NCBI GenBank assembly: GCA_003209655.1
Contig: QCPW01000004.1
Coordinates: 104,029 to 168,028, forward strand
Direction: 5' to 3'
DNA length: 64,000 nucleotides
Origin: Prochlorococcus sp. AG-442-M23
Lineage (GTDB): Bacteria; Cyanobacteriota; Cyanobacteriia; PCC-6307; Cyanobiaceae
The translations under genes were made by a program, and so were the position numbers. The notes beneath the pieces are model-generated. The model saw only the letters and a program-made list of their open reading frames with translations. It was not told the DNA's origin and did no database searches. Positions within the stretch are counted from its first letter, which is position 1; every line of letters starts with the position of its first letter. Of this stretch, positions 50,324 to 62,079 are shown piece by piece.

Positions 50324-51505
50324 TCAGAATTTATTTAAAGCAAATAATATGTCTGAGATTAAATCGTTTGTTTCTTCACATCCAATCGATAATCTGACAA
50401 GAGAATCATCTATCCCTAAAAGATTTTTTGTTTCATCATCAACAGAAGCATGAGTCATTGTTGCGGGGTGACAAATTAAACTTTCAACTCCTCCAAGGCT
50501 TTCTGCTAGCGAGAAATATTTGAGAGATTTGCAAAATTTAAAAGTATCCTCTTTTTTAAGATTTAATTTTATGGTGATCATCGAACCTCCAGATCTCATT
50601 TGCGATTTTGCTAAATTAAATTGCGGATGTTTTTGATTAAAAGGATAAATTACTTTACTAATTATTTTATGATTCTCTAATTCTTCAGAAATTAATTTTG
50701 CACTTTGCGTTTGTTGTTCGATTCTTAAAGGAAGAGTTTTTACTCCTCTCGTAATGAGCCAACTATCAAAAGGAGATGGTTGAAGCCCTAGAGCTTTTTG
50801 AGAGAAAAGCATCTTACTATTCCATACCTCATTATTTGTCAGTACTGCTCCACCAAGTGCATCACTATGTCCATTAATGAATTTCGTTGTGCTTACGAGT
50901 GATAGTGTTGCACCAAGGTCCAATGGTTTCTGAATAAGTGCCGTAGAAAAGGTGTTGTCCACAACTACTGGGATTTGTAGTTTATTCGCCTCATTACAAA
51001 TCGCCTTAATATCAAGTACCTTCAAAAGTGGATTAGTTGGACTTTCTAGCCATATCAAGGTTGGCTCGAAGTTTGAAATCTTTTTTATATTATTTTCGTT
51101 TGTAAAATCTGTGTATAAAACTTCTAGTCCAAATTTCTTGAAAACTTTTTCGAACATCCTCACTGTACAACCATAGAGATTTGACTCGCAGAGTATCTTG
51201 TCACCTGATTTTAATGTTGATGAAATTGCAGTTACCGCGCTAATTCCAGATCCAAAAACTGTACAGTATTTTGAATCTTCTATTGATTTAAGGATGTTTT
51301 CTAGAATTCTAAAGTTTGGATTACCTGATCTGGTGTAGTCGAAATTATCTTTATTTCCATGTTTGAAAGTAGATGTAGAAAAAATAGGAGGCATAACGCA
51401 TCCAGTTTCTTCTGCAAATGTTTCCCCATGGTGAATAGATAAGGTCTTGAAACCTGGCTTTTTAATATTATTTTCCTTATTTCCCATTATTTTTAAAAAT
51501 AACAA
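50324..51505 (-). CDS. Cys/Met metabolism PLP enzyme (cystathionine gamma-synthase/lyase)
   Basis: 'SLVSTTKFINGHSDALGGAVLTN', 'SLGGVESLICHPATMTHASV'. Confidence 0.9.
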   Translation of the reverse strand: MLFLKIMGNKENNIKKPGFKTLSIHHGETFAEETGCVMPPIFSTSTFKHGNKDNFDYTRSGNPNFRILENILKSIEDSKYCTVFGSGISAVTAISSTLKSGDKILCESNLYGCTVRMFEKVFKKFGLEVLYTDFTNENNIKKISNFEPTLIWLESPTNPLLKVLDIKAICNEANKLQIPVVVDNTFSTALIQKPLDLGATLSLVSTTKFINGHSDALGGAVLTNNEVWNSKMLFSQKALGLQPSPFDSWLITRGVKTLPLRIEQQTQSAKLISEELENHKIISKVIYPFNQKHPQFNLAKSQMRSGGSMITIKLNLKKEDTFKFCKSLKYFSLAESLGGVESLICHPATMTHASVDDETKNLLGIDDSLVRLSIGCEETNDLISDILFALNKF

Positions 51506-51563
51506 TTAAATTAAATCTCTCATTTTTTAAAAGAGAGATTTAATAATCCAAAGAAAAGTAGTA

Positions 51564-52172
51564 TTAAACTTTTCTTGAATAATATTCAACAACTAGTAGT
51601 TCGTTTATTTCAAGAGCCACCCACTCTCTATCGCATTTCCCATTTATTTTTCCTGTTAATTTAGGTTTATCTAAATCAAGATGTGGTGGAACATTCGCTA
51701 AACCAGGAAATTCTATATTACTTTCAACAAGTTTTTTGCTTGCTTTGCTTTCTTTAATTCCGATTATATCTCCTGATTTGCATTGATAACCAGCAATATC
51801 AAGAACCTTTCCATTAACAGTTACATGGCCATGATTTACTAATTGTCTTGAGCCTGGAATTGTACCTCCAAAACCTAATCTAAAACAAATATTATCTAGC
51901 CTGTTTTCTAAAAGTCTTAGTAGGTTTGTTCCTGTAGATCCTTCTTGAGCTCTGGCTTTTTTTACATAACGTACTAGTTGTCTTTCAGAAACTCCATAAT
52001 TAAACCTAAGCTTCTGCTTTTCTTCTAGACGAATTGCATATTCTGATCGCTTGCGACGGGCTTGGCCGTGCTGACCTGGAGGATTAGACTTCTTTGAAGC
52101 TTTCCTAGTGAGACCTGGTAGTTCTCCCAAGCGACGCGTAACCCTTAATCTGGGGCCGCGGTATCTTGACAT
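51564..52172 (-). CDS. rpsD: 30S ribosomal protein S4
   Basis: '[24 protein letters not shown]'; S4 domain. Confidence 0.98.
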   Translation of the reverse strand: MSRYRGPRLRVTRRLGELPGLTRKASKKSNPPGQHGQARRKRSEYAIRLEEKQKLRFNYGVSERQLVRYVKKARAQEGSTGTNLLRLLENRLDNICFRLGFGGTIPGSRQLVNHGHVTVNGKVLDIAGYQCKSGDIIGIKESKASKKLVESNIEFPGLANVPPHLDLDKPKLTGKINGKCDREWVALEINELLVVEYYSRKV

Positions 52173-52266
52173 AATTTTAAGTTAAATAGAAATTTGCAAT
52201 AAATTGGATAATTGATTAAATTCAATTAAACTAAGTACTACTAAAAGATTATTTTACATCATTAAA

Positions 52267-52503
52267 GTGTTCAAAACTATTAATAAATTAATTACTTCTA
52301 TACTTCTTTTTTTGATTTCGTTTTATCAAAAGTGGTTTTCACCTTTTTTCGGACCAAGATGTAGATTTATTCCAAGTTGCAGCTCTTATGGATTCGAGGC
52401 AATTACTAGACATGGTCCTTGGAAGGGAGGGTGGTTAACTTTAAGAAGATTAAGCAGATGTCATCCTTTAACTCCCTGTGGATGCGACCCTGTGCCTGAT
52501 TAA
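52267..52503 (+). CDS. yidD: membrane protein insertion efficiency factor YidD
   Basis: 'LISFYQKWFSPFFGPRCRFIPSCSSYGFEAI...RLSRCHPLTPCGCDPVP'. Confidence 0.95.
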   Translation: MFKTINKLITSILLFLISFYQKWFSPFFGPRCRFIPSCSSYGFEAITRHGPWKGGWLTLRRLSRCHPLTPCGCDPVPD

Positions 52504-52507
52504 ATGA

Positions 52508-52810
52508 ATGAAAATATTTATTTTTGTTAGGCAGGGATGTTGCCTTTGTGATTCATTAAAAAACAAACTGGCAAAAATAAATCTTAAGGAGTTATTCCCT
52601 AATCTAGAGGAGCTTAAAGAAATTGATATTGATAGGGTCGATTTATACAAACATAAATATAAAAAATATGATTATGAAGTACCTGTTATTGCTGTTGAAG
52701 GAATTAGGTCCAAGGAAATAATAGAATTGCCTCGTATTTCTCCAAGATTAAAAGATGATCAATTAAAGAATTGGTTTCAAAAACATATTAATAACATTCT
52801 TAAGAAATAA
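52508..52810 (+). CDS. glutaredoxin-like protein (DUF836 type)
   Basis: 'IFVRQGCCLCDSLKNKL'. Confidence 0.75.
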   Translation: MKIFIFVRQGCCLCDSLKNKLAKINLKELFPNLEELKEIDIDRVDLYKHKYKKYDYEVPVIAVEGIRSKEIIELPRISPRLKDDQLKNWFQKHINNILKK

Positions 52811-52820
52811 TTTTTTTTAT

Positions 52821-54356
52821 ATGAGATCTGTAAAATTACATAAACTTTTAGATTTAGTAGGAATTATCCCTTCATTAGATCTAATCGATCAAGAAATCAA
52901 TAATATTTCTTTTAACTCTAAAGAAGTACAGCAAGGCACTTTGTTTTTAGGTATGCCTGGTTTAAATGTTGATGGAGGAAAATATTGTATTGAGGCAATT
53001 GAAAATGGCGCAGTGGCTGCCATTATTGGATCTGCTGCAAAACAGAAAATTGGATCTATTGATCAAGAAAGGATTTTGGTTATAGAGGATAATTTAGATT
53101 ATATTTTTGGTCAAATAGTCGCTGAGTTTTGGAATAGGCCTTCAAGAAAACTAAAACTTATTGGTGTTACGGGAACAAATGGAAAAACTACAATTACTTT
53201 TTTATTAGAATATCTTTTAAAAAAATTAGGAAAAAAGACTGCATTATTCGGAACTTTGTTCAATAGATGGCCAGGCTTCTCGGAGGTTTCATCACATACA
53301 ACTGATTTCGCTGATAAACTTCAAAAAAAATTAAATGCTGCCGTTGAGGCAGAATCTGAATTCGCGATAATAGAAGTAAGTTCTCATTCTATTGCTCAAA
53401 GCAGGATATCAGGCTGCGAATTTGAAGCGGCTATTTTTACTAATTTAACTCAAGATCATCTTGATTATCACTCAGATATGGAATCTTATTTTCAAACAAA
53501 AAGAAAATTATTTTTCCCACCTTACTTAATAGAAAAAGATGGAATTTCTGTATTAAATCATGATGACCCTTGGATATCTAAATTATCATCTGAACTTGAA
53601 AAAAGATCTTCAATAGTCTCAACAAAAATTACTGACAGTGAATTTGAAAATGATGATTTTTTTTTCGTAACAGATAAAAAATTTACTGAAATTGGTTCCA
53701 CCTGTATTTTTCATACACCTAGGGAAAAAATTCAACTTTTTGTTCCACTTGTTGGTGAATTTAATTTAATGAATGCGATTCAAGCAATAACAATTTTGTA
53801 TAAATTTAATTTTTCTTTAAAAGATTTATCAAAGTTAATACAATCTTTCCCTGGAGCTCCTGGGAGAATGGAGAAAATACAAATTGATAATGATGACGTC
53901 TTAAGAACACTTCCAACAGTAATTATTGATTATGCCCACACACCTGATGGATTAAAAAAGGTTTTGCAATCAATTAAAAAACTTTGTAAAGGGAAACTAA
54001 TTACTGTTTTTGGCTGTGGAGGAGATCGAGATCGTAGTAAAAGGCCTTTAATGGGATCAATAGCTGAAGAGTTTTCTGATCACGTTTTTATAACATCAGA
54101 TAATCCAAGATCAGAAGAACCGCAAAAGATAGTAAATGATATTTTGATGGGTATAGAAAAAAGAGAAAAAATAATAATTGATATTGATAGATTTAAAGCA
54201 ATAAATAAATCCATCAAATTTGCTAATAAAGAAGATATTGTTTTAATTGCAGGAAAAGGACATGAAGACTATCAAATTCTCAATGATAAAGTAATTGATT
54301 TTGATGATAGAAAAATAGCTCAAAAATTATTACAAGAAAAAAGCAAATCTAAATAA
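52821..54356 (+). CDS. murE: UDP-N-acetylmuramoyl-tripeptide synthetase
   Basis: 'GVTGTNGKTTITFLLEYLL', 'VIIDYAHTPDGLKKVL', 'FGCGGDRDRSKRPLMG', 'SDNPRSEEP'. Confidence 0.96.
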   Translation: MRSVKLHKLLDLVGIIPSLDLIDQEINNISFNSKEVQQGTLFLGMPGLNVDGGKYCIEAIENGAVAAIIGSAAKQKIGSIDQERILVIEDNLDYIFGQIVAEFWNRPSRKLKLIGVTGTNGKTTITFLLEYLLKKLGKKTALFGTLFNRWPGFSEVSSHTTDFADKLQKKLNAAVEAESEFAIIEVSSHSIAQSRISGCEFEAAIFTNLTQDHLDYHSDMESYFQTKRKLFFPPYLIEKDGISVLNHDDPWISKLSSELEKRSSIVSTKITDSEFENDDFFFVTDKKFTEIGSTCIFHTPREKIQLFVPLVGEFNLMNAIQAITILYKFNFSLKDLSKLIQSFPGAPGRMEKIQIDNDDVLRTLPTVIIDYAHTPDGLKKVLQSIKKLCKGKLITVFGCGGDRDRSKRPLMGSIAEEFSDHVFITSDNPRSEEPQKIVNDILMGIEKREKIIIDIDRFKAINKSIKFANKEDIVLIAGKGHEDYQILNDKVIDFDDRKIAQKLLQEKSKSK

Positions 54357-54436
54357 AATTTATTACTCAAATTAGAAAGATCTCTTCGCAAATTATAAGA
54401 AAAGTTTCTTAAAATAAATGAAATTATTTTTATGAT

Positions 54437-55141
54437 ATGAAAGGGTTAGCTTTAGTTGTGGGTTCAGGTGGAATTGGAACCCAACTAGCTAAAGATCTGA
54501 GTGAAAGTGAAAGAGATTTAGATGTTGTTTTGTGTGGAAGGAAAAATTTATTTAATTCTTTTTGGGAATTGGATATAGAGGATTCTCAATCACTTTTGCA
54601 TTTGAAAAATAAAGTAGCAAATCATCCTTCAAAATTAAGGTTAGTTGTTAATGCTACAGGGAGACTTCATAGTGATTCTCTTCAACCAGAAAAAAGATTA
54701 CAACATCTTGATAAAAAAAATATGATGGAAAGTTTTTCAATAAATGCTTTTTCTCCTATTTTGTTAGCTAAAACAATTGAAGAATTTATCCCAAAGGATC
54801 TTGATTTTAATTTTGCAAGTATAAGTGCAAGAGTGGGCAGCATTGGAGATAATAAAACTGGAGGTTGGTATTCATATAGAGCTGCAAAATCTGCGCAAAA
54901 TCAGTTTTTAAAATCTTTAAGTATTGAATGGGCTAGACGTTTCCCAAAGGCTACTATTACATTGCTTCATCCAGGAACAGTGGATACTGATTTATCTAGA
55001 CCTTTTCATAAATTTGTCCCAGAACATAAATTATTTAGTAAAGAAAAATCATCTAAATTTTTGGTCAATATTATTAAAAACCAATCTCCAGAATCTACTG
55101 GAAAATTTATTGCATGGGATAGCTCAGAAATACCCTGGTAA
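54437..55141 (+). CDS. short-chain dehydrogenase/reductase (C-factor-like)
   Basis: 'LVVGSGGIGTQLAKDL', 'YSYRAAKSAQNQ', 'LHPGTVDTDLSRPF'. Confidence 0.85.
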   Translation: MKGLALVVGSGGIGTQLAKDLSESERDLDVVLCGRKNLFNSFWELDIEDSQSLLHLKNKVANHPSKLRLVVNATGRLHSDSLQPEKRLQHLDKKNMMESFSINAFSPILLAKTIEEFIPKDLDFNFASISARVGSIGDNKTGGWYSYRAAKSAQNQFLKSLSIEWARRFPKATITLLHPGTVDTDLSRPFHKFVPEHKLFSKEKSSKFLVNIIKNQSPESTGKFIAWDSSEIPW

Positions 55142-55227
55142 AATGAATTTTTTCTCCATACTATATAGATCTGTTAATTAATAAAAGGTTAAGCGAATTA
55201 AAAAATTTATTTAAATTTTAATAAGAG

Positions 55228-55317
55228 CTACTTTTTCTTTTTTCTAAAATGAGTCAGATATAAATTTGTAAAATTTGCCATAACTAAAAGGATAAGCAAG
55301 AAAGTATTTAGCTCCAT
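55228..55317 (-). CDS. 29-aa single-TM microprotein
   Basis: Manual translation MELNTFLLILLVMANFTNLYLTHFRKKKK*. Confidence 0.45.
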   Translation of the reverse strand: MELNTFLLILLVMANFTNLYLTHFRKKKK

Positions 55318-55553
55318 ATTTTGAAAAAGTTTTAAACATTATTACCCATAAGAATAACTCTTTTCAATAGGAATGTTTATTTAAATATTTAAAAAAAAAT
55401 AGAAACAAGGTTGGCTTAAATTTGAACAAAAAATGTATTTTAATTTCGTTGTTGAAACTGATAGGAAAGGGCGCAAATATAGAGTTTTTAATTGTTACCC
55501 AAATAAAGATCCTAAAAAACGATAATTAAAAAAATCAATACTAACTATAAGCT

Positions 55554-56729
55554 TTAAGTCAGTATTTTTTTTATTTCTTTAGAAAGTAAATCAATCTCAG
55601 CTTCTGTAGTTATTTGGTGTACACAAGCTCTAAACCATTTTGGATCTTCTAAAACTCTAATCCAAATTTTCTTTTCTCCAAGTTTCTTCACAAAATTATC
55701 TTTATCTTCAATATTTTCGATATTAAAACTAACTATCCCATTTAAGTATTTTTTATCTAAAACTAATTCAACTCCTCTTAATTGATTTAATTTATCCCAA
55801 AGTTTTCCACTTAATTTTTTTATATTTTTGGTTTTATCTTTTTCAGGGCAGTCCTTATCCAAAAGATCTAAAGAATTCCGGAGCCCAGCAAGCAAAGGAA
55901 TACAAGAGGTTGCTACTTCAAATTTCCTTGCATCATCATGAAAAAGATTATCTGAAGGCTCATAAATTCCTTGTTCTTTTTTTAATGACTTCCACCCGAT
56001 TATTGTTGGATCTGTTTCATGAATAAATCTATCTGAGACATAAATAGCTCCAAGACCTTCTGGACCACATGCCCATTTATGAGAAGTTATGGAATATAAA
56101 TCAGAATAAAAAACTTCTTCTTCGATTTTTATGTGCCCAAAAGTTTGAGCACCATCAACAAGAAGATAAGAATTCTCTCGATTATTTTTTAATTCGATAG
56201 AAATTTGTTTTAAAGGCATTTTATATCCAAAGTTCCATAAAATATGTGAAATAATTAGGATCTTAGTCTTACTATTTAGATTTTTTAAAATCTCTAAAAT
56301 TATATTTTCGTCATTTAGATTTTTAATTTTCTGAATTGGCAAAATTTTGAATATTAAATTATTTCTTCTGCAAAATTCTCGACTTGCAGCCACTACTCCA
56401 GGATGTTCACAGTCACTTATTAATAACTCTTCTCCCTCTTCTACTTTTATTCCCCAAAAAGGCAAAATCATACCAGAAGAGATATTTTCAGTTAAAGCTA
56501 CATTCTTTGAATTAACACCTAATTTTTGCGCAATAATTCTCTTTGTGGTCAATATTTCTTTGTAAATAAAAGGCCACATATCATTGGTAAATGGCCCTAA
56601 ATCTTGGATAATTTCCCAAGTTTTAACTATTGCTTCTAGAGAAGATTTTGGTAAAGGTCCTTGACCCCCATAGTTGAAGTAATACTTATTTTTTAATGCG
56701 GGTATTTGATCTCTTAGATTATTTCTCAT
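55554..56729 (-). CDS. class V aminotransferase (cysteine desulfurase / isopenicillin-N epimerase family)
   Basis: 'LLVDGAQTFGHIKIEEEVFYSDLYSITSHKWACGPEGLGAIYV'. Confidence 0.87.
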   Translation of the reverse strand: MRNNLRDQIPALKNKYYFNYGGQGPLPKSSLEAIVKTWEIIQDLGPFTNDMWPFIYKEILTTKRIIAQKLGVNSKNVALTENISSGMILPFWGIKVEEGEELLISDCEHPGVVAASREFCRRNNLIFKILPIQKIKNLNDENIILEILKNLNSKTKILIISHILWNFGYKMPLKQISIELKNNRENSYLLVDGAQTFGHIKIEEEVFYSDLYSITSHKWACGPEGLGAIYVSDRFIHETDPTIIGWKSLKKEQGIYEPSDNLFHDDARKFEVATSCIPLLAGLRNSLDLLDKDCPEKDKTKNIKKLSGKLWDKLNQLRGVELVLDKKYLNGIVSFNIENIEDKDNFVKKLGEKKIWIRVLEDPKWFRACVHQITTEAEIDLLSKEIKKILT

Positions 56730-56766
56730 GGAAAATTTAAACTAGATTATTTAACTATTGAATTTT

Positions 56767-57561
56767 TTAAATATTACCTACTAAAGTTATTGTTCTAAAT
56801 TCAATACCTTCAATAACTTTCCAAGGTTCAGCACTCCTTTCTGCAAATTCTAAATTTTTAAAACCTAGTTCTTTAAAATCACTAATAAATTCTGGCTCAT
56901 ACCATGCTCCGCTAATACATCCTGTCCATAGATCATGATCATTTTGCAATCTTAATGGAACTTTTTTGTTAGAGACAATATCGCTAATTGCAATTCTTCC
57001 ATTGTCGTTTAAAACTCTTTTTATATTTCTTAAAAGGTTATTTCTAGATTCTGGACTTACCAAGTTTAGTACACAATTACTTAAAATAATATCGACTGAT
57101 TTGTCGGCGATTAATGGATTTAAATCTTTATCTAATTCATTGAGCTTTTCAATTGATCCCTCTAGAAATTCTGTATTTTTGAAACCTATTTTCTTTGCAA
57201 CTTCTTTTGAGGCTGATCTAGATAACGAAAGCATGTCAGGATTCTGATCAACTCCAATAACTTTTCCTTCTTTCCCTACAATTTGGGCACATATAAAAGC
57301 ATTTTTGCCGCTACCACTTCCAAGATCTAAGACTATATCATTTTTTTGAACATATTTTGTTGGATCACCACATCCATAATCTCTTTCTATTACCTCTTGA
57401 GGAATTGCTTCAAGTAAGACGGGATTAAACCTAACTGGTGTACAAAGACAACTCTCTTTTTCTAATGCAGCTGACCCATATCTTTCTTGAATCGCATCTT
57501 TATGATCGAAATTATTAGATGCTTCATTAGATGGATTTGTATTACAGCAATTTTCTGACAT
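56767..57561 (-). CDS. SAM methyltransferase, ArsM-like
   Basis: 'ERDYGCGDPTKYVQKNDIVLDLGSGSGKNAFICAQIVG', 'ISDIVSNKKVP', 'CISGAW'. Confidence 0.7.
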   Translation of the reverse strand: MSENCCNTNPSNEASNNFDHKDAIQERYGSAALEKESCLCTPVRFNPVLLEAIPQEVIERDYGCGDPTKYVQKNDIVLDLGSGSGKNAFICAQIVGKEGKVIGVDQNPDMLSLSRSASKEVAKKIGFKNTEFLEGSIEKLNELDKDLNPLIADKSVDIILSNCVLNLVSPESRNNLLRNIKRVLNDNGRIAISDIVSNKKVPLRLQNDHDLWTGCISGAWYEPEFISDFKELGFKNLEFAERSAEPWKVIEGIEFRTITLVGNI

Positions 57562-57592
57562 GTGATTAAATGTTTCTCGATAAATATAGCCA

Positions 57593-57625
57593 AAAAAAAA
57601 GCCCCTGATTGAGGGGCTTTTATTT
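57593..57625 (-). terminator. strong, probably bidirectional terminator
   Basis: AAAAGCCCCtgattgaGGGGCTTTT. Confidence 0.85.
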
Positions 57626-57637
57626 TGTTAAATTAAA

Positions 57638-57847
57638 TTATTTAGTGTAATTTACACCTCTGTAATTTAATTCTGCTTTTTCATTACTTGAAGAAGCGTC
57701 ATCCATTCTGTTGGTGTATACGTTTCTTCTATAGGTAAGTTCAATAAGTTGCTTTTTAGCAACTTCTTTGTTTTGAACGTAGTTTTTACCTCTGTAAGTT
57801 AAAGTAGTCATGTTTCGATGTGACAACACGGCCATCCCCCGTTCCAT
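57638..57847 (-). CDS. DUF4278-type protein; likely start at MTTLTYRG
   Basis: three repeats LTYRGKNY / LTYRRNVY / LNYRGVNY. Confidence 0.75.
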   Translation of the reverse strand: MERGMAVLSHRNMTTLTYRGKNYVQNKEVAKKQLIELTYRRNVYTNRMDDASSSNEKAELNYRGVNYTK

Positions 57848-57889
57848 GGTATGACTCGAACTGCGCCCTCCGAGAAGGGTGAACGAAAA

Positions 57890-57903
57890 GTAGCAATTGC
57901 TAC
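57890..57903. promoter_or_regulatory. 14-bp perfect palindrome GTAGCAATTGCTAC upstream of the DUF4278 gene
   Basis: read directly. Confidence 0.5.
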
Positions 57904-58065
57904 AAAATTATTATAAGCGAATTTCTCTGGGGATGTCTAGCTTTTACAAATAGAAACGAAGACTTAATGTTTTTTTAATTATTATCTAAGGTAAATTTTT
58001 TTATTAATATTCTAAAAAAAGGATTATGTTTATATTTGGTTTAATCTTCATTTAGCAAATTTTTT

Positions 58066-58323
58066 ATGACCGGTTTTTTATATTTCTTGGGCAATACCTT
58101 AAGATGGCCAGTTTTAAAACCAAAAGAGTTTTTTTCCTTACATTTGTATTTTTCAATAATTTATTTGATATCTTTTATTCTGAACAAATATGGTGTAAGC
58201 CAATCTAATTTGGTTTTTACTATTGGGATTCTTGCTCCACTTTTAATAGCTATTGGACAAGGTCTCCCAATAGATTGCCTTGATATGGAATCATCTTTGC
58301 TAAAGGAATTAAAGAGTAAGTAA
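58066..58323 (+). CDS. small membrane hypothetical protein
   Basis: ORF track. Confidence 0.6.
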   Translation: MTGFLYFLGNTLRWPVLKPKEFFSLHLYFSIIYLISFILNKYGVSQSNLVFTIGILAPLLIAIGQGLPIDCLDMESSLLKELKSK

Positions 58324-58344
58324 TATAATTTTTAGATTAAATTT

Positions 58345-58590
58345 TTATAAAACCTGAACAACTTCGCTTATTTCAGGAATCATTTCTTTTAACTTTCTCT
58401 CAATCCCCATTTTTAGGGTCATCGTACTACTTGGGCAACTACCACATGCCCCTTGAAGTCTAACTTTGACAATTGGACCATCTATTTCTGCGATTTCTAC
58501 ATTACCTCCATCAGATATTAAAAAAGGTCTTAGCTCGTCAAGGACTTTCTCTACATTTTCATTTGTAAGTGAGAGTGTTTCAGTACTCAT
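58345..58590 (-). CDS. NifU-like Fe-S scaffold (NFU)
   Basis: '[17 protein letters not shown]...[20 protein letters not shown]'. Confidence 0.95.
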   Translation of the reverse strand: MSTETLSLTNENVEKVLDELRPFLISDGGNVEIAEIDGPIVKVRLQGACGSCPSSTMTLKMGIERKLKEMIPEISEVVQVL

Positions 58591-58660
58591 AATTTTAAAT
58601 TATCTTTATAATAAGCCTAGAAAGAAATTTGAATTATTGCAAAAAAGATAATTTTCTGTT

Positions 58661-60157
58661 GTGACTTCATTTAAAAATTCCAAGAATTTAAATAGCAACT
58701 TTGATGCAGTCTTAGTGGGTGCAGGAATAATGAGCAGTACTTTAGCTCTCCTGATTTCAGAAGTTTTACCAGACTTAAAGATTCTAATTATTGAGAAATT
58801 AAATACTCCTGGAAGTGAAAGTACTGGCGCTTTCAATAATGCAGGGACAGGACATGCTGCTAATTGCGAATTAAACTATACCACTTTAGATAAAAAAGGA
58901 AATTTAAAAATAGATAAAGCGCTTTCTATAAACCGTTCTTTTGAAAGATCCATGTCTCTATGGGCCTCATTGTATGAAGCGGGAAAAATTGATATTAAAA
59001 ATTTTTTAAAATTTATTCCTCATATTAGCTTTGTGTCTGGTCAGGATAATATTTCTTTTTTAAAAAAAAGATTTCATAAAATGACCGAAAATCCTGAGTT
59101 TAGCGATATGGAATTTTCTACATCTTTTGATGAAATTTCATCATGGGCGCCTCTAATAACAAAAGATAGGAATCCATTTACTAAAATTGCTGCTACCAGA
59201 ATAGGTAGAGGAACAGATATTAATTTTGAGGCTTTGACTAAGGAGTATTTGTCATTAGTTTCTTTAAACAAAAATAGTGAAATTAGATACAAGACAGAAT
59301 TAGTAGATTTAAAGAAAATTGATAAAAAAACATGGGAACTAGAAATTAGTTCAGAAGGTAGAAAAATATCAATTAGAACTGGCTATGTTTTTCTTGGTGC
59401 TGGTGGAAAAACAATTAATTATTTGCAAAAATCGAAAATTCCAGAAGCAAAGAGTTATGGTGGATTTCCTGTTAGTGGGAAATGGCTTATTTGCGAGAAA
59501 AAAGATCTAACAGAAAAACATAACTCGAAAGTTTATGGCAAGGCTGATATTGGATCGCCACCAATGTCTGTGCCTCATTTAGATACTAGATGGATTGACA
59601 ATAAAAAACTTCTTTTATATGGACCTTTTGCTGGATTTACAACTAAATTTCTAAAGCAAAGTTCATACTTTGACTTATTTAGTTCAATTAAAAAGAATAA
59701 TATTTTTTCGATGTTAGACGTTGGTTTCAAGAACAACGATTTAATTAATTACCTAATATCACAGTCATTAAAGAACCATAGCTCAAGGGTTGAGAATTTA
59801 AAAAATATGATGCCATCAGCTAATCCCTCTGATTGGTATTTAAAAAATGCTGGTCAAAGAGTCCAAATAATTAAGAAAACTGAAGGTGGTGGTTCTTTGA
59901 AATTTGGAACGGAGATTGTGAATTCATCTGATGGATCATTATCTGCTTTGCTAGGAGCTTCTCCTGGAGCAAGTACTGCGGTTTCAATTATGGTTGAGGT
60001 TCTAGAAAAATCAGTTTTATTTTTAAACGATAAGCATAATCTTCAGAAAAAAATAAATGACTTAATTTATCCAGAACTATCGGCCTATGAAAATGAAAGT
60101 ATTATCATAAAAGACATCAAAAAAAGAAATAATTCGATTTTTGGTTTCCATCCATAA
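58661..60157 (+). CDS. mqo: malate:quinone oxidoreductase
   Basis: '[18 protein letters not shown]', '[16 protein letters not shown]', '[17 protein letters not shown]'. Confidence 0.95.
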   Translation: MTSFKNSKNLNSNFDAVLVGAGIMSSTLALLISEVLPDLKILIIEKLNTPGSESTGAFNNAGTGHAANCELNYTTLDKKGNLKIDKALSINRSFERSMSLWASLYEAGKIDIKNFLKFIPHISFVSGQDNISFLKKRFHKMTENPEFSDMEFSTSFDEISSWAPLITKDRNPFTKIAATRIGRGTDINFEALTKEYLSLVSLNKNSEIRYKTELVDLKKIDKKTWELEISSEGRKISIRTGYVFLGAGGKTINYLQKSKIPEAKSYGGFPVSGKWLICEKKDLTEKHNSKVYGKADIGSPPMSVPHLDTRWIDNKKLLLYGPFAGFTTKFLKQSSYFDLFSSIKKNNIFSMLDVGFKNNDLINYLISQSLKNHSSRVENLKNMMPSANPSDWYLKNAGQRVQIIKKTEGGGSLKFGTEIVNSSDGSLSALLGASPGASTAVSIMVEVLEKSVLFLNDKHNLQKKINDLIYPELSAYENESIIIKDIKKRNNSIFGFHP

Positions 60158-60211
60158 TTCTAATTAGCTAATATTATTCAAGATGTAATAAGAGGAGATT
60201 TTTTTTTCTAA

Positions 60212-62020
60212 ATGACTGATATATCTGTTTCAAAAATAAGAAATTTCTGCATAATCGCTCATATTGACCATGGTAAATCTACCCTTGCAGATAGGTTGCT
60301 CCAAGATACTGGGACTGTGCAGCAAAGGGATATGCAAGAACAATTTTTAGATAGTATGGATCTTGAAAGAGAGAGAGGAATTACTATCAAGTTACAGGCC
60401 GCTAGGATGAAATATAAAGCTGATGATTCTCAAGAATACGTTTTGAACTTAATAGATACCCCAGGACATGTTGATTTTTCTTATGAGGTTAGTAGATCTC
60501 TTCAGGCTTGCGAAGGTGCTTTACTAGTTGTTGATGCAAGTCAAGGAGTTGAAGCTCAAACCTTAGCTAATGTTTATCTTGCCTTAGAAAATAATCTTGA
60601 AATAATTCCTGTTTTAAATAAAGTTGATTTGCCAGGAGCTGATGCTGAAAAAATAAAACAAGAAATAGAGGAAATTATTGGACTGGATACATCTAATGCA
60701 ATAAATTGTTCAGCAAAAACTGGAGTTGGTATTAAAGATATTTTGGAAGCAATTGTAAGAAGAGTACCTCCTCCTCAAGATGAAACAAAATTACCTACGA
60801 AGGCACTCATTTTTGACTCTTATTATGATCCCTACAGAGGAGTTATTGTTTATTTCAGAGTGATATCTGGTTCTCTTAATAAAAGAGAAAAGATATTATT
60901 AATGGCAAGTAAAAAAAATTATGAACTGGATGAAATAGGAATAATGGCACCTGATCAACAGCAAGTTGATGAATTACATGCAGGAGAAGTTGGTTATTTA
61001 GCTGCTTCTATAAAATCAGTTGCAGATGCAAGAGTGGGAGATACGATTACTCTTTTAAATTATCCTGCAAATGATCCTTTGCCTGGTTATAAGACAGCAA
61101 ATCCTATGGTTTTTTGTGGTTTATTCCCGACTGATGCTGATCAATTCCCTGATTTAAGAGTATCTCTTGAAAAATTACAATTATCTGATGCAGCTTTAAA
61201 ATATGAGCCCGAAACCAGCAGTGCAATGGGCTTTGGATTTAGGTGTGGGTTCCTAGGACTTCTTCATATGGAGATTGTTCAAGAAAGATTAGAAAGAGAA
61301 TATGATTTAGATCTAATAGTAACGGCACCATCAGTTATCTATAAGGTTAATTTGAATCAGAATGAACATATATTTATTGATAATCCTTCTACAATTCCTG
61401 ATCCACAACTTAGAGAATCAATAGAAGAGCCTTATGTGAAAATGGAAATTTATGCCCCTAATGAATTTAATGGAACATTAATGGGCTTATGTCAGGAAAG
61501 AAGAGGAGTATTTATAGATATGAAATATATAACAACAGATCGAGTTACTTTGATTTATGAAATTCCATTAGCAGAAGTAGTTACAGATTTCTTTGATCAA
61601 ATGAAAAGTAGGACTCAAGGTTATGCATCAATGGAATATCATTTAATTGGCTATAGAAAGAATGACCTTGTTAGATTAGATGTTTTAATAAATTCAGAAA
61701 GAGCAGATCCATTAACTTCTATTGTTCATAAAGAAAAGGCTTATGGAATTGGCAGAAGTTTAGTTGAGAAATTAAAAGAACTTATTCCAAAACAACAATT
61801 TAAAATACCTATTCAAGCATCAATTGGTAGCCGGATTATTGCAAGCGAAAGTATAAGTGCATTAAGAAAAGATGTACTCTCTAAATGCTATGGAGGAGAT
61901 ATTTCTAGAAAAAAGAAACTATTAAAGAAGCAAGCTAAAGGGAAAAAGAGGATGAAGGCAATGGGTAAAGTTGATGTCCCTCAAGAAGCTTTTATGGCAG
62001 TTCTCAAATTAAATCAGTAA
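60212..62020 (+). CDS. lepA: elongation factor 4 (LepA)
   Basis: '[21 protein letters not shown]', '[30 protein letters not shown]'. Confidence 0.97.
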   Translation: MTDISVSKIRNFCIIAHIDHGKSTLADRLLQDTGTVQQRDMQEQFLDSMDLERERGITIKLQAARMKYKADDSQEYVLNLIDTPGHVDFSYEVSRSLQACEGALLVVDASQGVEAQTLANVYLALENNLEIIPVLNKVDLPGADAEKIKQEIEEIIGLDTSNAINCSAKTGVGIKDILEAIVRRVPPPQDETKLPTKALIFDSYYDPYRGVIVYFRVISGSLNKREKILLMASKKNYELDEIGIMAPDQQQVDELHAGEVGYLAASIKSVADARVGDTITLLNYPANDPLPGYKTANPMVFCGLFPTDADQFPDLRVSLEKLQLSDAALKYEPETSSAMGFGFRCGFLGLLHMEIVQERLEREYDLDLIVTAPSVIYKVNLNQNEHIFIDNPSTIPDPQLRESIEEPYVKMEIYAPNEFNGTLMGLCQERRGVFIDMKYITTDRVTLIYEIPLAEVVTDFFDQMKSRTQGYASMEYHLIGYRKNDLVRLDVLINSERADPLTSIVHKEKAYGIGRSLVEKLKELIPKQQFKIPIQASIGSRIIASESISALRKDVLSKCYGGDISRKKKLLKKQAKGKKRMKAMGKVDVPQEAFMAVLKLNQ

Positions 62021-62079
62021 TTAATTTCAAATTAAAAACCAAAAGCTATTTTATTTCTCAAATAATAGTTATATTTTAA

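Noticed and set aside
51518-51540. AAATCTCTC...GAGAGATTT hairpin between rpsD and the PLP gene
   Set aside because: Plausible rpsD terminator but with a weak T tract; ordinary, so not reported as a finding.
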